NCBI GenBank assembly: GCA_946480125.1
Contig: CAMLIY010000013.1
Coordinates: 1 to 25,833, forward strand
Direction: 5' to 3'
Length of the DNA stretch: 25,833 bases
From: an uncultured Asticcacaulis sp.
Lineage (GTDB): Bacteria; Pseudomonadota; Alphaproteobacteria; Caulobacterales; Caulobacteraceae
The notes beneath the pieces were generated by a model, which was not told where the DNA came from, did not search any database, and worked only from the letters and a program-made list of their open reading frames with translations. Made by a program: the position numbers and the translations under genes. Of the stretch, positions 1 through 7,248 are shown one piece after another (position 1 is the stretch's first letter; every line of letters starts with the position of its first letter).

Positions 1-1205
1 TTGCCGGCATCGAGCGCATCGAGATTTTCCGTCATCCATACGCCATACCCCGTGCCGTAAAGCAATTCCTTCGGATTGTACGGATTGATCTTCACCGCGT
101 CCATCCAGTGGCCCATATGTTTGCGGGCCACGGAATCGGGATCAGTTCCGCCCATATAGTTGATCAGCCAGGGATGGGTTTCGGCGTGGTGAATGGCTTG
201 CGGCCCGACCGGCATCCAGCGGGCGCCGCCATCGTGACTGATATAGAGATCATCGCCGCTGCCGCTATAGCGATCAGAGGTCGAGACCACCAGGGTGCCG
301 TCCGGCGACAGGTCGAGGCCGGAATAGCCGAAGGAGGTTTCTTTCGAGGGCTTTGCCGGCGTGATGTCGGTCCAGGCATCACCGGTCAGCTTCCACACCG
401 CGCCATTGGTGACGCCATGCGGGCCGAGATTATCGCTGAAGGTGACATAGAGCGTGCCGCCCCTGGTCAGCGCCATCTGGTGCGGGATCATTTTCGGCGA
501 ACCCGCAACCGGCGCAAAAGTCTTGCCGCCGTCGCTGCTTTTGAACAGGCCTTCACCGACCTCGCCGGAACCGGCATAGATTGTCTGGCCGCTGATCAGC
601 ACCGTCGTCACGGACTTCTGCCCATAGTCGGATTTAGCAAAGCTTTTGCCCTGATCATGGCTGACCCACAGGCCGTCCTGATTGGTGCCGAGCCATATTG
701 TATGGCTGTCGGCCGGATCGACCTGCAGGCGCTCGCCGGTGCCGCGCCCCATGGCGTTGCCGCCCAGCTTGAACGGCAGGCGGGTGATTGCCCAGGTCGC
801 GCCCTGATCTTCGGAGCGCACCACCGCGCCATTGGGCACATGGTCGTTGAGATACAGCCCGCAGGTGGCATAGAGCCGTTCCGGCTTTTGCGGATCGACC
901 GCCATGGTCATGATGCCCATGCAATCCCAATCAGACTTGCCGAAACCATCCATCAGCGGAATCCAGCGCTTGCCGGCATAGTCATATCGGTACATGCCGC
1001 CGACATCGGTGCGGGCGTAGAGAATGCCGGCTTTTTTCGGGTGATAGAGGAAGCCATCGACAAACCCGCCGCCTTGCAGGGGAATGGTCTGCCACTCATA
1101 GGGCGTGGCCTGCGCCGCGGCGCCATTTGTGGCGATGCTGCTAAAAGCAAGCATGATGCCGCCTGCCATACCCGCCATAATGCGTTTGCTGATGATCCGG
1201 CCCAT
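1..1205 (-). CDS. Secreted GH74 xyloglucanase-like glycosidase, partial (C-terminus beyond window)
   Basis: About 401 codons read on the minus strand with no stop before the window edge, so only the N-terminal half or so is present. Residues 1-32 form a signal peptide (hydrophobic stretch ending near AAAQ). The mature protein begins with a GH74-like blade: a VDGFLYHP segment followed by YARTDVGGMYRYD. Asp67 of RTDVGG sits where GH74 enzymes carry a catalytic aspartate (position 70 in Clostridium Xgh74A, from memory). Repeated beta-propeller/BNR-like signatures follow (VSHDQGKSF, KSSDGGKTF, ISHDGGARW). GH74 enzymes cut the beta-1,4-glucan backbone of xyloglucan outside the cytoplasm. ATG at 1205 is chosen because AGGGAG lies 7 nt upstream; the in-register ATG at 1210 opens a different frame. 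The second catalytic Asp should lie outside the window. A more general BNR-repeat sialidase-like protein is the alternative. Confidence 0.88.
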   Translation of the reverse strand, partial: MGRIISKRIMAGMAGGIMLAFSSIATNGAAAQATPYEWQTIPLQGGGFVDGFLYHPKKAGILYARTDVGGMYRYDYAGKRWIPLMDGFGKSDWDCMGIMTMAVDPQKPERLYATCGLYLNDHVPNGAVVRSEDQGATWAITRLPFKLGGNAMGRGTGERLQVDPADSHTIWLGTNQDGLWVSHDQGKSFAKSDYGQKSVTTVLISGQTIYAGSGEVGEGLFKSSDGGKTFAPVAGSPKMIPHQMALTRGGTLYVTFSDNLGPHGVTNGAVWKLTGDAWTDITPAKPSKETSFGYSGLDLSPDGTLVVSTSDRYSGSGDDLYISHDGGARWMPVGPQAIHHAETHPWLINYMGGTDPDSVARKHMGHWMDAVKINPYNPKELLYGTGYGVWMTENLDALDAG

Positions 1206-1241
1206 CTCATGCTCCCTGAATATTATGATCGTTCAACGCAT

Positions 1242-1253
1242 GTTAGCGCTAAC
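1242..1253. promoter_or_regulatory. LacI/GalR-type operator upstream of the GH74 gene
   Basis: GTTAGCGCTAAC is a perfect 12-bp palindrome, 37 nt upstream of the GH74 start codon. Its AGCGCT core is typical of LacI-family operators, including those of sugar-use genes in Caulobacter. No LacI-family gene lies in the window, so the regulator would be encoded elsewhere. Confidence 0.6.
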
Positions 1254-1348
1254 CGTCGGCACGAATATCATATAAATCAAGGCGGAACAGATAAAATCCA
1301 GCACCATATCACCGGCGAAAACCGCCTGGCCGCCGGCATCAGGAATAA

Positions 1349-1367
1349 AAAAAGTCAGTCACTTTTT
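1349..1367 (-). terminator. Weak terminator-like hairpin at the end of the ArsR gene
   Basis: AAAAAGT (1349-1355) and ACTTTTT (1361-1367) pair around a 5-nt loop. On the minus strand the stem ends in a run of seven T. The stem is A/T-rich and overlaps the last ArsR codons, so it is a weak candidate. Confidence 0.3.
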
Positions 1368-1675
1368 GCCTTGGCGGCGCTTTCCTCGCGCAGAGGTTTG
1401 CGCGTCGGGCAAACCTCCTGCAGATAGCCGTCGAGCGAGTTGACGATGTGTTCTTCCACAATACTATAGTGGATGAACTTGCCCTTCTTGACGCTGGAGA
1501 TCAGCCCGGCGTTTTCCAATATGCTCAGGTGCTTGGACAGCGACGGCTTGGCCATGTCGAAACGTTCGGAGATCTCGCCCGCCGTCATGGTGGCTTTCGA
1601 CAGATAGGCCAGGATCCTGAGCCGGGGCTCGGAGGCCATGGCCGCGAAGATTTTAGCCGCTTGAATCGCACGCAT
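1355..1675 (-). CDS. ArsR-family winged-helix repressor
   Basis: A 106-residue protein of the usual length for ArsR regulators. The winged HTH is clear: ASEPRLRILAYL, then an AGEISERFDMAKPSLSKHLSILENAGLI recognition region at roughly residues 32-60, and a wing (KKGKFIHYSI). There is no ELCVCDL-type metal site. One Cys lies near the C-terminus (VCPTRK), outside the classical sensing position, so metal sensing is not supported. It is divergent from a membrane/SRPBCC fusion gene. ArsR regulators paired with SRPBCC-domain genes are a known arrangement, and SdpR of Bacillus is an ArsR repressor of a membrane partner. The inverted repeats in the shared intergenic region are its probable targets. 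Confidence 0.85.
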   Translation of the reverse strand: MRAIQAAKIFAAMASEPRLRILAYLSKATMTAGEISERFDMAKPSLSKHLSILENAGLISSVKKGKFIHYSIVEEHIVNSLDGYLQEVCPTRKPLREESAAKAKSD

Positions 1676-1688
1676 TACATTTAGCCTA

Positions 1689-1717
1689 TTGACGAATTGT
1701 TTCTCAGAATATAATAT
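1689..1717 (+). promoter_or_regulatory. Sigma70-like promoter for the membrane/SRPBCC gene
   Basis: TTGACG (1689-1694), 17-nt spacer, TAATAT (1712-1717); an overlapping TATAAT lies at 1710-1715. Both boxes are close to consensus and stand out in high-GC DNA. The start codon is 63 nt downstream of the -10. Confidence 0.6.
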
Positions 1718-1735
1718 TTAGTTTATTAGCTAAAT
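1716..1735. promoter_or_regulatory. Inverted repeat 1, putative ArsR operator
   Basis: ATTTAG (1716-1721) and CTAAAT (1730-1735) are perfect inverted arms around 8 nt. The site overlaps the -10 edge and the predicted transcription start, where a bound repressor would block initiation. Confidence 0.5.
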
Positions 1736-1744
1736 ATAGTGAGG

Positions 1745-1771
1745 TTTGGCTAAAACGTCAAGATAGCCAAA
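1745..1771. promoter_or_regulatory. Inverted repeat 2, putative ArsR operator
   Basis: TTTGGCTA (1745-1752) and TAGCCAAA (1764-1771) are perfect 8-bp inverted arms around 11 nt. The right arm runs into the ribosome binding site (AAAGGGGGG) of the gene at 1781. The half-site TTTRGCTA resembles repeat 1 and the TTTAGCC at 1680-1686 just upstream of the ArsR start codon. Confidence 0.5.
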
Positions 1772-1780
1772 GGGGGGCAC

Positions 1781-2776
1781 ATGACTGAACGTGCAGAAAC
1801 AGGTAAAACCGGGCGACGCATTGCCGCCGCGTTTCTCCTGGCCCTGGCCATAGCCTTTTCCGCTTACTGCCTTATCAGCCTGAGCCGGAGCAATAGCGCC
1901 GTCAGCAGCCTGTGGTTCCTGGCGGTGCTGCCGGCCTTTCTATCGGCGCTTATCTGCTATATCGGCGATCCGAAACGCGTCCGTGGCGCCGGTTTCTATT
2001 GGGCCGTGCCGGCCGCCCTGGTCCTCATCGTGTGTGCCGCATCCGTCTTTATCCTGAAAGAAGGCGCTGTCTGCCTGGTTCTCCTCGCACCGATCTGGCT
2101 AGTCAGTGGCTGGATTGGCGCCTTTATCCTGAAACGCATACGCAAGCGGAAGATTGATCCCACCCTTTTCAATTCTTCCCTGCTTCTGCTACCTCTGTTA
2201 GCGGGTGTAGTCGAAGCGCAGATTCCGTTCCCTCATCAGACATTCGTCGTCACCCGATCGATAATCATCGAAGCGAATGGCAATCAGATCTGGCCCTACG
2301 CTGTCGCCAACGCCGATATTCGTCCCGCGGAAGGCCGCTGGACCTTTTCCCAGAATGTTCTGGGCCTGCCACGACCACGCCTATCGACCATTGACCGCGA
2401 AGGCATTGGCGCCATACGTACCGCCTATTGGGGCGACCACATCCATTTTGATGAGGTGATCACTGGCTGGCGGCCCGGCCGAAAGCTCAAATGGGATTTC
2501 GCTTTCACCAATACATCCTTACAGGACTATACCGACAAACACATTTCTCCGGACGGGCCGATACTCAAAATCGACTCTGGCGACTATACGCTGGAACGCC
2601 TTGGGCCCAACCGGACACGCCTGACATTGCAAACCCGCTACATCGCCAAGACGCACGCTAATCCCTACGCCGCGCTTTGGGGGCAGGTTTTTCTGGGTGA
2701 CATAGAAAACAATGTGCTGGCCATCATCAAGCACCGTGTCGAAACGTCGCTTTCATCTTCCGTCCGGGCCCCTTAG
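1781..2776 (+). CDS. Membrane protein with C-terminal SRPBCC-like domain
   Basis: 331 residues. The first ~150 contain four hydrophobic segments (about 14-33, 43-60, 74-92 and 97-117, with basic KRIRKRK after the last), then a fifth hydrophobic stretch near 130-146. The remainder is soluble and looks like an SRPBCC/START-like ligand-binding fold (FVVTRSIIIEANGNQIWPYAV, later GDYTLERLGPNRTRLTLQTRY and a long C-terminal helix). SRPBCC domains bind lipids or other hydrophobic ligands, but the substrate here is unknown. The SRPBCC call rests on pattern, not on catalytic residues. A strong SD (AGGGGGG) precedes the ATG. It is divergent from an ArsR repressor and probably controlled by it. The topology suggests a membrane-anchored ligand binder, perhaps for an envelope stress response; that role is inference. 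Confidence 0.7.
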   Translation: MTERAETGKTGRRIAAAFLLALAIAFSAYCLISLSRSNSAVSSLWFLAVLPAFLSALICYIGDPKRVRGAGFYWAVPAALVLIVCAASVFILKEGAVCLVLLAPIWLVSGWIGAFILKRIRKRKIDPTLFNSSLLLLPLLAGVVEAQIPFPHQTFVVTRSIIIEANGNQIWPYAVANADIRPAEGRWTFSQNVLGLPRPRLSTIDREGIGAIRTAYWGDHIHFDEVITGWRPGRKLKWDFAFTNTSLQDYTDKHISPDGPILKIDSGDYTLERLGPNRTRLTLQTRYIAKTHANPYAALWGQVFLGDIENNVLAIIKHRVETSLSSSVRAP

Positions 2777-2831
2777 CTGTCATAATTTGCCGGCCACCTT
2801 ATAGCCTGTAGTCCTATTGAAAGTCCTTACC

Positions 2832-3152
2832 ATGTCCACACCGATCCGCGACCTGACAGCCGAAGAGGTCAGCGCCGCCCTGGCCGCCGATGACATCCTG
2901 CTGATTGATGTGCGCGAGCCGCATGAATTCGCTGATGCCCGCATCGCAGGTTCGGTCAATTATCCGTTGTCGACGCTTGATCCTTCGGCCTTGCCCTCAG
3001 CCGAAGGTAAAACGATTGTGCTGTCGTGCGCCGGCGGCGTGCGCTCGGTGAATGCGGCCCTGCAATGCCAGGCGGCGGGTCTGGATATCCACGATCACCT
3101 CGCCGGCGGGCTGCGCGCCTGGGCGATGGCCGGATTGCCGATCGAGCGCTAG
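2832..3152 (+). CDS. Single-domain rhodanese-like protein
   Basis: 106 residues starting at ATG 2832 (MSTPIRDLTAEEV). It has the canonical rhodanese layout: LIDVREPHEFADARIAGSVNYPLS, then the active-site loop CAGGVRS matching CxxGxR with the persulfide-forming cysteine, then HLAGGLRAWAMAGLP. No signal peptide is seen, so it should be cytoplasmic. Family members carry sulfane sulfur for thiolation, sulfide or cyanide metabolism; the partner here is unknown. An in-frame TTG at 2817 would add five residues, but no better SD supports it. The gene stands alone between the SRPBCC gene and the GH5 gene. Confidence 0.9.
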   Translation: MSTPIRDLTAEEVSAALAADDILLIDVREPHEFADARIAGSVNYPLSTLDPSALPSAEGKTIVLSCAGGVRSVNAALQCQAAGLDIHDHLAGGLRAWAMAGLPIER

Positions 3153-3207
3153 GCTCTGGCGTTCATCTGCACTTTCAGGCAGTCTTTCCTAAAAAGGGAG
3201 TCTGATC

Positions 3208-4404
3208 ATGAAACGCATGCTCACGGTGACCGCCTTCGCGCTTTGCCTGGCCTTGCCCGCGCAGGCTTCAATGCCGATCACCTTCTGGGATACGCCGCAA
3301 TATGGCGGCAACAGCTTCAATGAGGGCATCCCCGACGAAGCCTATTTCCGCGCCCTGAAAGCCACCGGCGCCACCTGGGTGCGGCTGACTTTTTCGAAAT
3401 GGAAGGGTGCCAAAAACGATAAAGACCATCGCGATTTCCTGATCGGCGATGCCGACGACTATAAAGGCATTCCCGCCGGCGATCTGGCCAGGCTGATCAC
3501 ATGCCTGGATGCGGCTGAGGCCGCCGGCATCAAGGTGGTGATCGTGCCCCTCTCCCTGCCAGGCGATCGCTGGAGCCAGCAGAACGACGGCAAGATGGAT
3601 GAGCGGCTGTGGAATGACCGCAAATACTGGGATCAGTCCGCCGCCTTCTGGCGCGATCTCGCCACGGCGCTCAAGAATCATCCGGCAGTGGCGGGCTATA
3701 ACCTGATCAATGAGCCGACGCCGGAAAAGGGCCTGGATCTCGACGAGCACGCCACGCCGGCAGTCCGTCAGGCCTGGTATGCGAAGTATAAGGGCACGAC
3801 GCACGATCTGCCGGATTTCTATGAACACCTGATCAAGGCGGTGCGCGCGGTTGATCCGGTGACGCCGGTCATGGTTGATGGCGGCTGGTATGCCAATGCC
3901 TGGTCCTTCAGCTACTGGCCGGCGAAGCTTTCCGACGACAAGGTGCTCTATAGTTTCCATATGTATGAGCCTTATGAAGCGACCAGCGCCCCCAATATCA
4001 AGCGTCAGCCGCAACTGCGCTATCCCGGCACCGAGACCTGGCTTGGCGGTGAAAAGGTCAAATGGGACAAGGCGGTAATGACACGCTACCTTGCCGGACC
4101 GTTCGACTGGGCCAAGGCGCATGAGGTGCCGGCCAACCGGATGGTGGCCGGTGAGTTCGGCTGCGTCCGGCAATGGGCCGATTGCGGCGCCTATCTCGGT
4201 GACGTGCTCGACACCCTGAACAGCTATCACGCCCATTGGGCTTTCTACGGCTTCCGCGAGGATGGCTGGGACGCCATGGACTACGAACTGGCGCCAAGCG
4301 TCACCTCAGGCCAGTTTTACTACCTGCACGAACAGGGCAAGGCCGACCAGCTCAAGCGCACACCGCATCCGCTGCTGGATGTGATCGAAGCGCATATGAA
4401 GTGA
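3208..4404 (+). CDS. Secreted GH5 glycoside hydrolase (endoglucanase-type)
   Basis: 398 residues with a signal peptide (residues 1-20, cleavage after PAQA). The body is a single GH5 (beta/alpha)8 domain. ATWVRLTFSKW marks an early strand, AGYNLINEPTP carries the acid/base Glu169 (NEP motif), YSFHMYEP matches the conserved His-x-Tyr strand, and MVAGEFGC carries the nucleophile Glu316. GH5 enzymes hydrolyse beta-glucans, mannans and related chains with retention; the subfamily and substrate cannot be fixed from the sequence alone. No binding module is attached. AAAGGGAG precedes the ATG by 8 nt. Together with the GH74 gene on the other side it points to beta-1,4-glucan or xyloglucan use. The stop codon abuts the convergent LysE remnant with no gap. 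Confidence 0.92.
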   Translation: MKRMLTVTAFALCLALPAQASMPITFWDTPQYGGNSFNEGIPDEAYFRALKATGATWVRLTFSKWKGAKNDKDHRDFLIGDADDYKGIPAGDLARLITCLDAAEAAGIKVVIVPLSLPGDRWSQQNDGKMDERLWNDRKYWDQSAAFWRDLATALKNHPAVAGYNLINEPTPEKGLDLDEHATPAVRQAWYAKYKGTTHDLPDFYEHLIKAVRAVDPVTPVMVDGGWYANAWSFSYWPAKLSDDKVLYSFHMYEPYEATSAPNIKRQPQLRYPGTETWLGGEKVKWDKAVMTRYLAGPFDWAKAHEVPANRMVAGEFGCVRQWADCGAYLGDVLDTLNSYHAHWAFYGFREDGWDAMDYELAPSVTSGQFYYLHEQGKADQLKRTPHPLLDVIEAHMK

Positions 4405-4670
4405 TCAGTGTTTTGCCTTCAGCAGCATGAAGCCGAAACCGAAGAACAGCGTGCCGGTCAGGCGGTTGAACAATTTATTCAATGCCGGCTTTTTCAAATA
4501 GACCGCCAGCTTTTGCCCGCCCAGGCCATGGCGGCGGTCGACCGGCGGAAACCAAAGCGCACACTGCGCGACAGGACGTGAAGCATGTTCGGCCCCGGCG
4601 TGCCGCTCAACAGGAAGACAGCCGCGAAATACAGGCACCAGGTTTGAAACAGACACGGCTTGCTCCTCAT
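4405..4670 (-). pseudogene. LysE/RhtB-family exporter remnant with internal deletion and frameshift
   Basis: Two pieces of one exporter lie in different frames. From ATG 4670 a 58-residue frame reads YFAAVFLLSGTPGPNM, the conserved N-terminal LysE motif, then HVLSRSVRFGFRRSTAAMA, and stops at 4494-4496. The other frame, ending at 4405, reads GGQKLAVYLKKPALNKLFNR, then LTGTLFFGFGFMLLKAKH, the typical C-terminal helix. The frames meet around 4520-4530. Family members are about 200 residues, so roughly 100 central codons with most transmembrane helices are missing. The product cannot be a working exporter. It probably once followed the CxxC-protein gene on the same strand (stop at 4690, remnant start 4670). 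Confidence 0.82.
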
Positions 4671-4689
4671 GATCAGACTGATAATATCC

Positions 4690-4950
4690 TCATGCCCGCA
4701 ATAAAATGGCAGGTGTCTGTCTCACAACTTCCACCGGCGTGAAAATCCCGAACGACACGTTGCCGCCGCAATGGAAATTGGCGCAACTGAAAGCCCATTC
4801 GATCAGGTCGAGATACATGGCCCCCACCCGCGCTTCATTGACCAGTTGCCGCACCGATTCTTCCCGCTGGCCGCCACATTTATCACAGGTGATCATGATC
4901 CGGCAGTCGTAGGGCAAGTCTCTCAACTGGGTATCACAGAACCACGACAT
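4690..4950 (-). CDS. Small protein with two Cys pairs, possible zinc-binding, unknown function
   Basis: 86 residues. I do not recognise the family. The visible features are CDKCGG near residue 22 and CANFHCGG near residue 56, two Cys pairs that could bind one zinc ion as a ribbon, with charged helical sequence between them. There is no signal peptide or membrane segment. A good SD (GGAAGGGAAA) precedes ATG 4950, and the frame looks protein-like, which argues for a real gene. It lies 76 nt after the ABC permease on the same strand and may be the last gene of that operon or a separate unit. The function is open; a small nucleic-acid or protein adaptor is only one possibility. Confidence 0.6.
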   Translation of the reverse strand: MSWFCDTQLRDLPYDCRIMITCDKCGGQREESVRQLVNEARVGAMYLDLIEWAFSCANFHCGGNVSFGIFTPVEVVRQTPAILLRA

Positions 4951-5026
4951 TACAATTTCCCTTCCACAATGTTCCCATTTTGTTCCTGCGCATTGAAAGA
5001 GTCAAGCGGTGAGCTGTGCGTAAGTC

Positions 5027-6154
5027 TCAGTCGAGTGTGGAACGATATCTGAGCATGGCGATGGTCGTCGCTACGGCGATAAAGATCAGCATCGGCCAGA
5101 TGTTCGCCCACATGGCGGTGAAGTCAGAGCCTTTCAGCATGACTCCGCGCACCACGCGCAGGAAATGGGTCAGCGGGAAGACCTGGCCGATCCATTGCGC
5201 CCAGGCCGGCATGCCGCGAAACGGGAACATGAAGCCCGACAGCATGATCGACGGCAGGAAGAAGAAAAAGGTCATCTGCATGGCCTGCATCTGCGAGCGC
5301 GCGATGGTCGAAAAGGTGAAGCCGACCGCCAGATTGGCGATGATGAACAGGCCGACGCCCAGCGACAGCAGCCCGATCGATCCGAGGAACGGCACGCCGA
5401 ACACGAAGGTCGAGGCCAGCAGCACAATGGCGGTCTGGACAATACCGACGCCGATATAGGGAATAATCTTGCCAGCCATCACCTCCCACGGCCGCGCCGG
5501 CATGGCCAGCAGGTTTTCCATATTGCCGCGTTCGGTTTCGCGCGTCATGGCAATGGAGGTGATCATCACCATGGTCATGGTCAGGATGACGCCGAGCAGG
5601 CCCGGCACGATATTATACTGCGAAATGCCTTCCGGATTGTACATGCGGTGGATGACGATATCGACCGGCGGCGGTCCCTGCGCCAGCGCGGCCCACGCGC
5701 CTTTCAGGTCCTGTTTGAGCGCGGATGCGGTGATCTGCTGGATCATCCCCACGGCATTGCTGGCCGCAGACGGGTCAGAGGCATCGGCCTCGATCAGTAA
5801 TTGCGGATGATCACCACGCAGCATGTCGCGCGTAAAGCCGGCCGGCACGGTGATGACGAAGGCCGCCTCGCCAGATTGCAGGGCCTTGGTGCCGGCAGCG
5901 GCACTCTGCACCTCGCCCCTGATATCGAAATAGCTCGAATTTTGCAGCCCTGCCGTGAGCGACCGCACCACCGCCGAGCGGTCTTCCAGATAGAGCAGGG
6001 TCGGCAGATGGCGCGGATCGGAATTGATGGCGAACCCGAACAGCACCAGTTGCATGATCGGCATGACGAACATGATGGCCGAGGTCAGCCGGTCGCGCCG
6101 CATCTGGATGAATTCCTTGGTCAGTATGGCGCCGATGCGCCGCAATGCGCTCAT
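5027..6154 (-). CDS. ABC-2 type efflux permease
   Basis: 375 residues from ATG 6154 (MSALRRIGAILTKEFIQMRRD). One transmembrane helix near residues 25-45, a large extracytoplasmic domain (about 50-160), then five hydrophobic helices including VFPLTHFLRVVRGVMLKGSD, the usual C-terminal ABC-2 pattern (YhhJ/YbhR/YbhS-like). It forms the membrane channel of the exporter with the ATPase just upstream. A TTG at 6166 extends the frame, but GGAGG at about 6163-6167 is well spaced for ATG 6154, two nucleotides after the ATPase stop, so translation is probably coupled. Only one permease is present, whereas the E. coli ybhGFSR operon has two; a homodimer is likely. The substrate is unknown; drugs or other hydrophobic toxins are plausible. 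Confidence 0.9.
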   Translation of the reverse strand: MSALRRIGAILTKEFIQMRRDRLTSAIMFVMPIMQLVLFGFAINSDPRHLPTLLYLEDRSAVVRSLTAGLQNSSYFDIRGEVQSAAAGTKALQSGEAAFVITVPAGFTRDMLRGDHPQLLIEADASDPSAASNAVGMIQQITASALKQDLKGAWAALAQGPPPVDIVIHRMYNPEGISQYNIVPGLLGVILTMTMVMITSIAMTRETERGNMENLLAMPARPWEVMAGKIIPYIGVGIVQTAIVLLASTFVFGVPFLGSIGLLSLGVGLFIIANLAVGFTFSTIARSQMQAMQMTFFFFLPSIMLSGFMFPFRGMPAWAQWIGQVFPLTHFLRVVRGVMLKGSDFTAMWANIWPMLIFIAVATTIAMLRYRSTLD

Positions 6155-6155
6155 C

Positions 6156-7082
6156 TCAACCTCCAACCGAATTATCTTTTGATTGCCCCATCAGGTGAAT
6201 GAACACATCCTCCAGATTGGGCCGCTCCTGACGCCATTTGATGCCTGCCACCTGATGCGCGGCAACCAGGCGTTTCAGCACGTCCAGGTCTCCGCCGCTG
6301 ACATGAAGCGCATTGCCGAAATAGGCGACATGATCGGCGCCCGGCTGGCCGCGCAGGCGCCCCATCAGGTCGCGCACGCCTGCCCCCTCTGCCACGAAGG
6401 TGTGCAAGCCCGACTGGTCTATGATATCCTCCACCCGTCCCTGCGCCATCAGGTTGCCATAGGCGATGTAGACGATCTGGTCGCAGCGCTCGGCCTCGTC
6501 CATATAGTGGGTCGAGACCAGAACGGTCATCCCTTCCGATGACAGGCGGTGGATCTGGTCCCAGAAATCGCGCCGCGCCTGCGGATCAACGCCGGCGGTC
6601 GGTTCGTCAAGCATCAGCATTTTCGGATTGTGCAGGGTGCAGGCGGCGAGCGCCAGACGCTGTTTCCAACCGCCGGAAAGCGTGCCCGCCAGTTGCCTTT
6701 GGCGGGACGTTAAACCAAGCGTTTCCAGTGTCTGATCAACGACCTGTTTCTTGTTCTTCAGGTCATAGAGATTGGCGACAAACTCCAGATTTTCGCGGAT
6801 CGACAGGTCTTCCCAGTAGGAAAACTTCTGCGTCATGTAGCCGACCTGGTTCTTGATCTCGCGGCTTTCCTTCAGGATATCAAAGCCGAGGCAGGTGCCC
6901 TCGCCGGCATCGGGCTTCAGCAGGCCGCACAACATGCGGATGGTCGTGGTCTTGCCGGAGCCATTAGGCCCCAGGAAGCCCCAGACCTGTCCCTTCGGCA
7001 TGCGGATATCGACCTGGTTGACCACCTTCAGCTTACCGTAGCTCTTGGTCAGGCCGCGGACATCAATGGCTAGGTCTGTCAT
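6156..7082 (-). CDS. ABC exporter ATP-binding protein
   Basis: 308 residues from ATG 7082 (MTDLAIDVRGLTKSYG). One nucleotide-binding domain: Walker A GPNGSGKT at 38-45, Q-loop region (YMTQKFSYWEDLSIRENLEF), signature LSGGWKQRLALA, Walker B MLMLDEPTAGVDP and H-loop STHYMDEAERCD, followed by a C-terminal extension typical of ABC-2 drug or polysaccharide exporters. It powers the permease encoded directly downstream. E. coli YbhF fuses two such domains in one chain; this one is single and would work as a dimer. An in-frame TTG at 7103 is a worse start. A palindromic repeat lies between its start codon and the upstream HlyD gene. Confidence 0.94.
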   Translation of the reverse strand: MTDLAIDVRGLTKSYGKLKVVNQVDIRMPKGQVWGFLGPNGSGKTTTIRMLCGLLKPDAGEGTCLGFDILKESREIKNQVGYMTQKFSYWEDLSIRENLEFVANLYDLKNKKQVVDQTLETLGLTSRQRQLAGTLSGGWKQRLALAACTLHNPKMLMLDEPTAGVDPQARRDFWDQIHRLSSEGMTVLVSTHYMDEAERCDQIVYIAYGNLMAQGRVEDIIDQSGLHTFVAEGAGVRDLMGRLRGQPGADHVAYFGNALHVSGGDLDVLKRLVAAHQVAGIKWRQERPNLEDVFIHLMGQSKDNSVGG

Positions 7083-7106
7083 GACGTCACCAGAAGAAAG
7101 CAAGAC

Positions 7107-7230
7107 ACCCCACCACCACGAGCCAAGAGGCTCGCGGTTCCCCTCCCCGACAAGCGGGGAGGATCAAGTAAGAATCGTTCCTCCCTGCTTGTCGAGGAGG
7201 GGGACCATTGCGAAGCAATGGTGGTGGGGT
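7107..7230. repeat. Imperfect palindromic repeat element inside the ABC operon
   Basis: A ~124-bp element bounded by exact 12-bp inverted ends, ACCCCACCACCA (7107-7118) and TGGTGGTGGGGT (7219-7230). Inside are two more inverted segments, CCCCTCCCCGACAAGC near 7141-7156 and GCTTGTCGAGGAGGGGG near 7187-7203, so the unit can fold into one long hairpin. It has no coding capacity and fills the gap between the HlyD and ATPase genes. It looks like a REP/MITE-type intergenic repeat; no second copy is visible in the window. Confidence 0.65.
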
Positions 7231-7248
7231 ATCTGACTTCGCTTCCCC

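Noticed and set aside
108..1427. 439-residue plus-strand frame across the GH74 gene
   Set aside because: The minus strand encodes a signal peptide and GH74 repeats across 1-1205; the plus-strand frame has no recognisable domain and runs into the ArsR gene.
1355..1675. ArsR protein as a metal sensor
   Set aside because: The classical Cys motif in the recognition region is absent, and the single C-terminal Cys is not enough to support metal sensing.
3268..4236. 322-residue frame antisense to the GH5 gene
   Set aside because: Shadow of the GH5 reading frame with His/Arg-rich, domain-free sequence.
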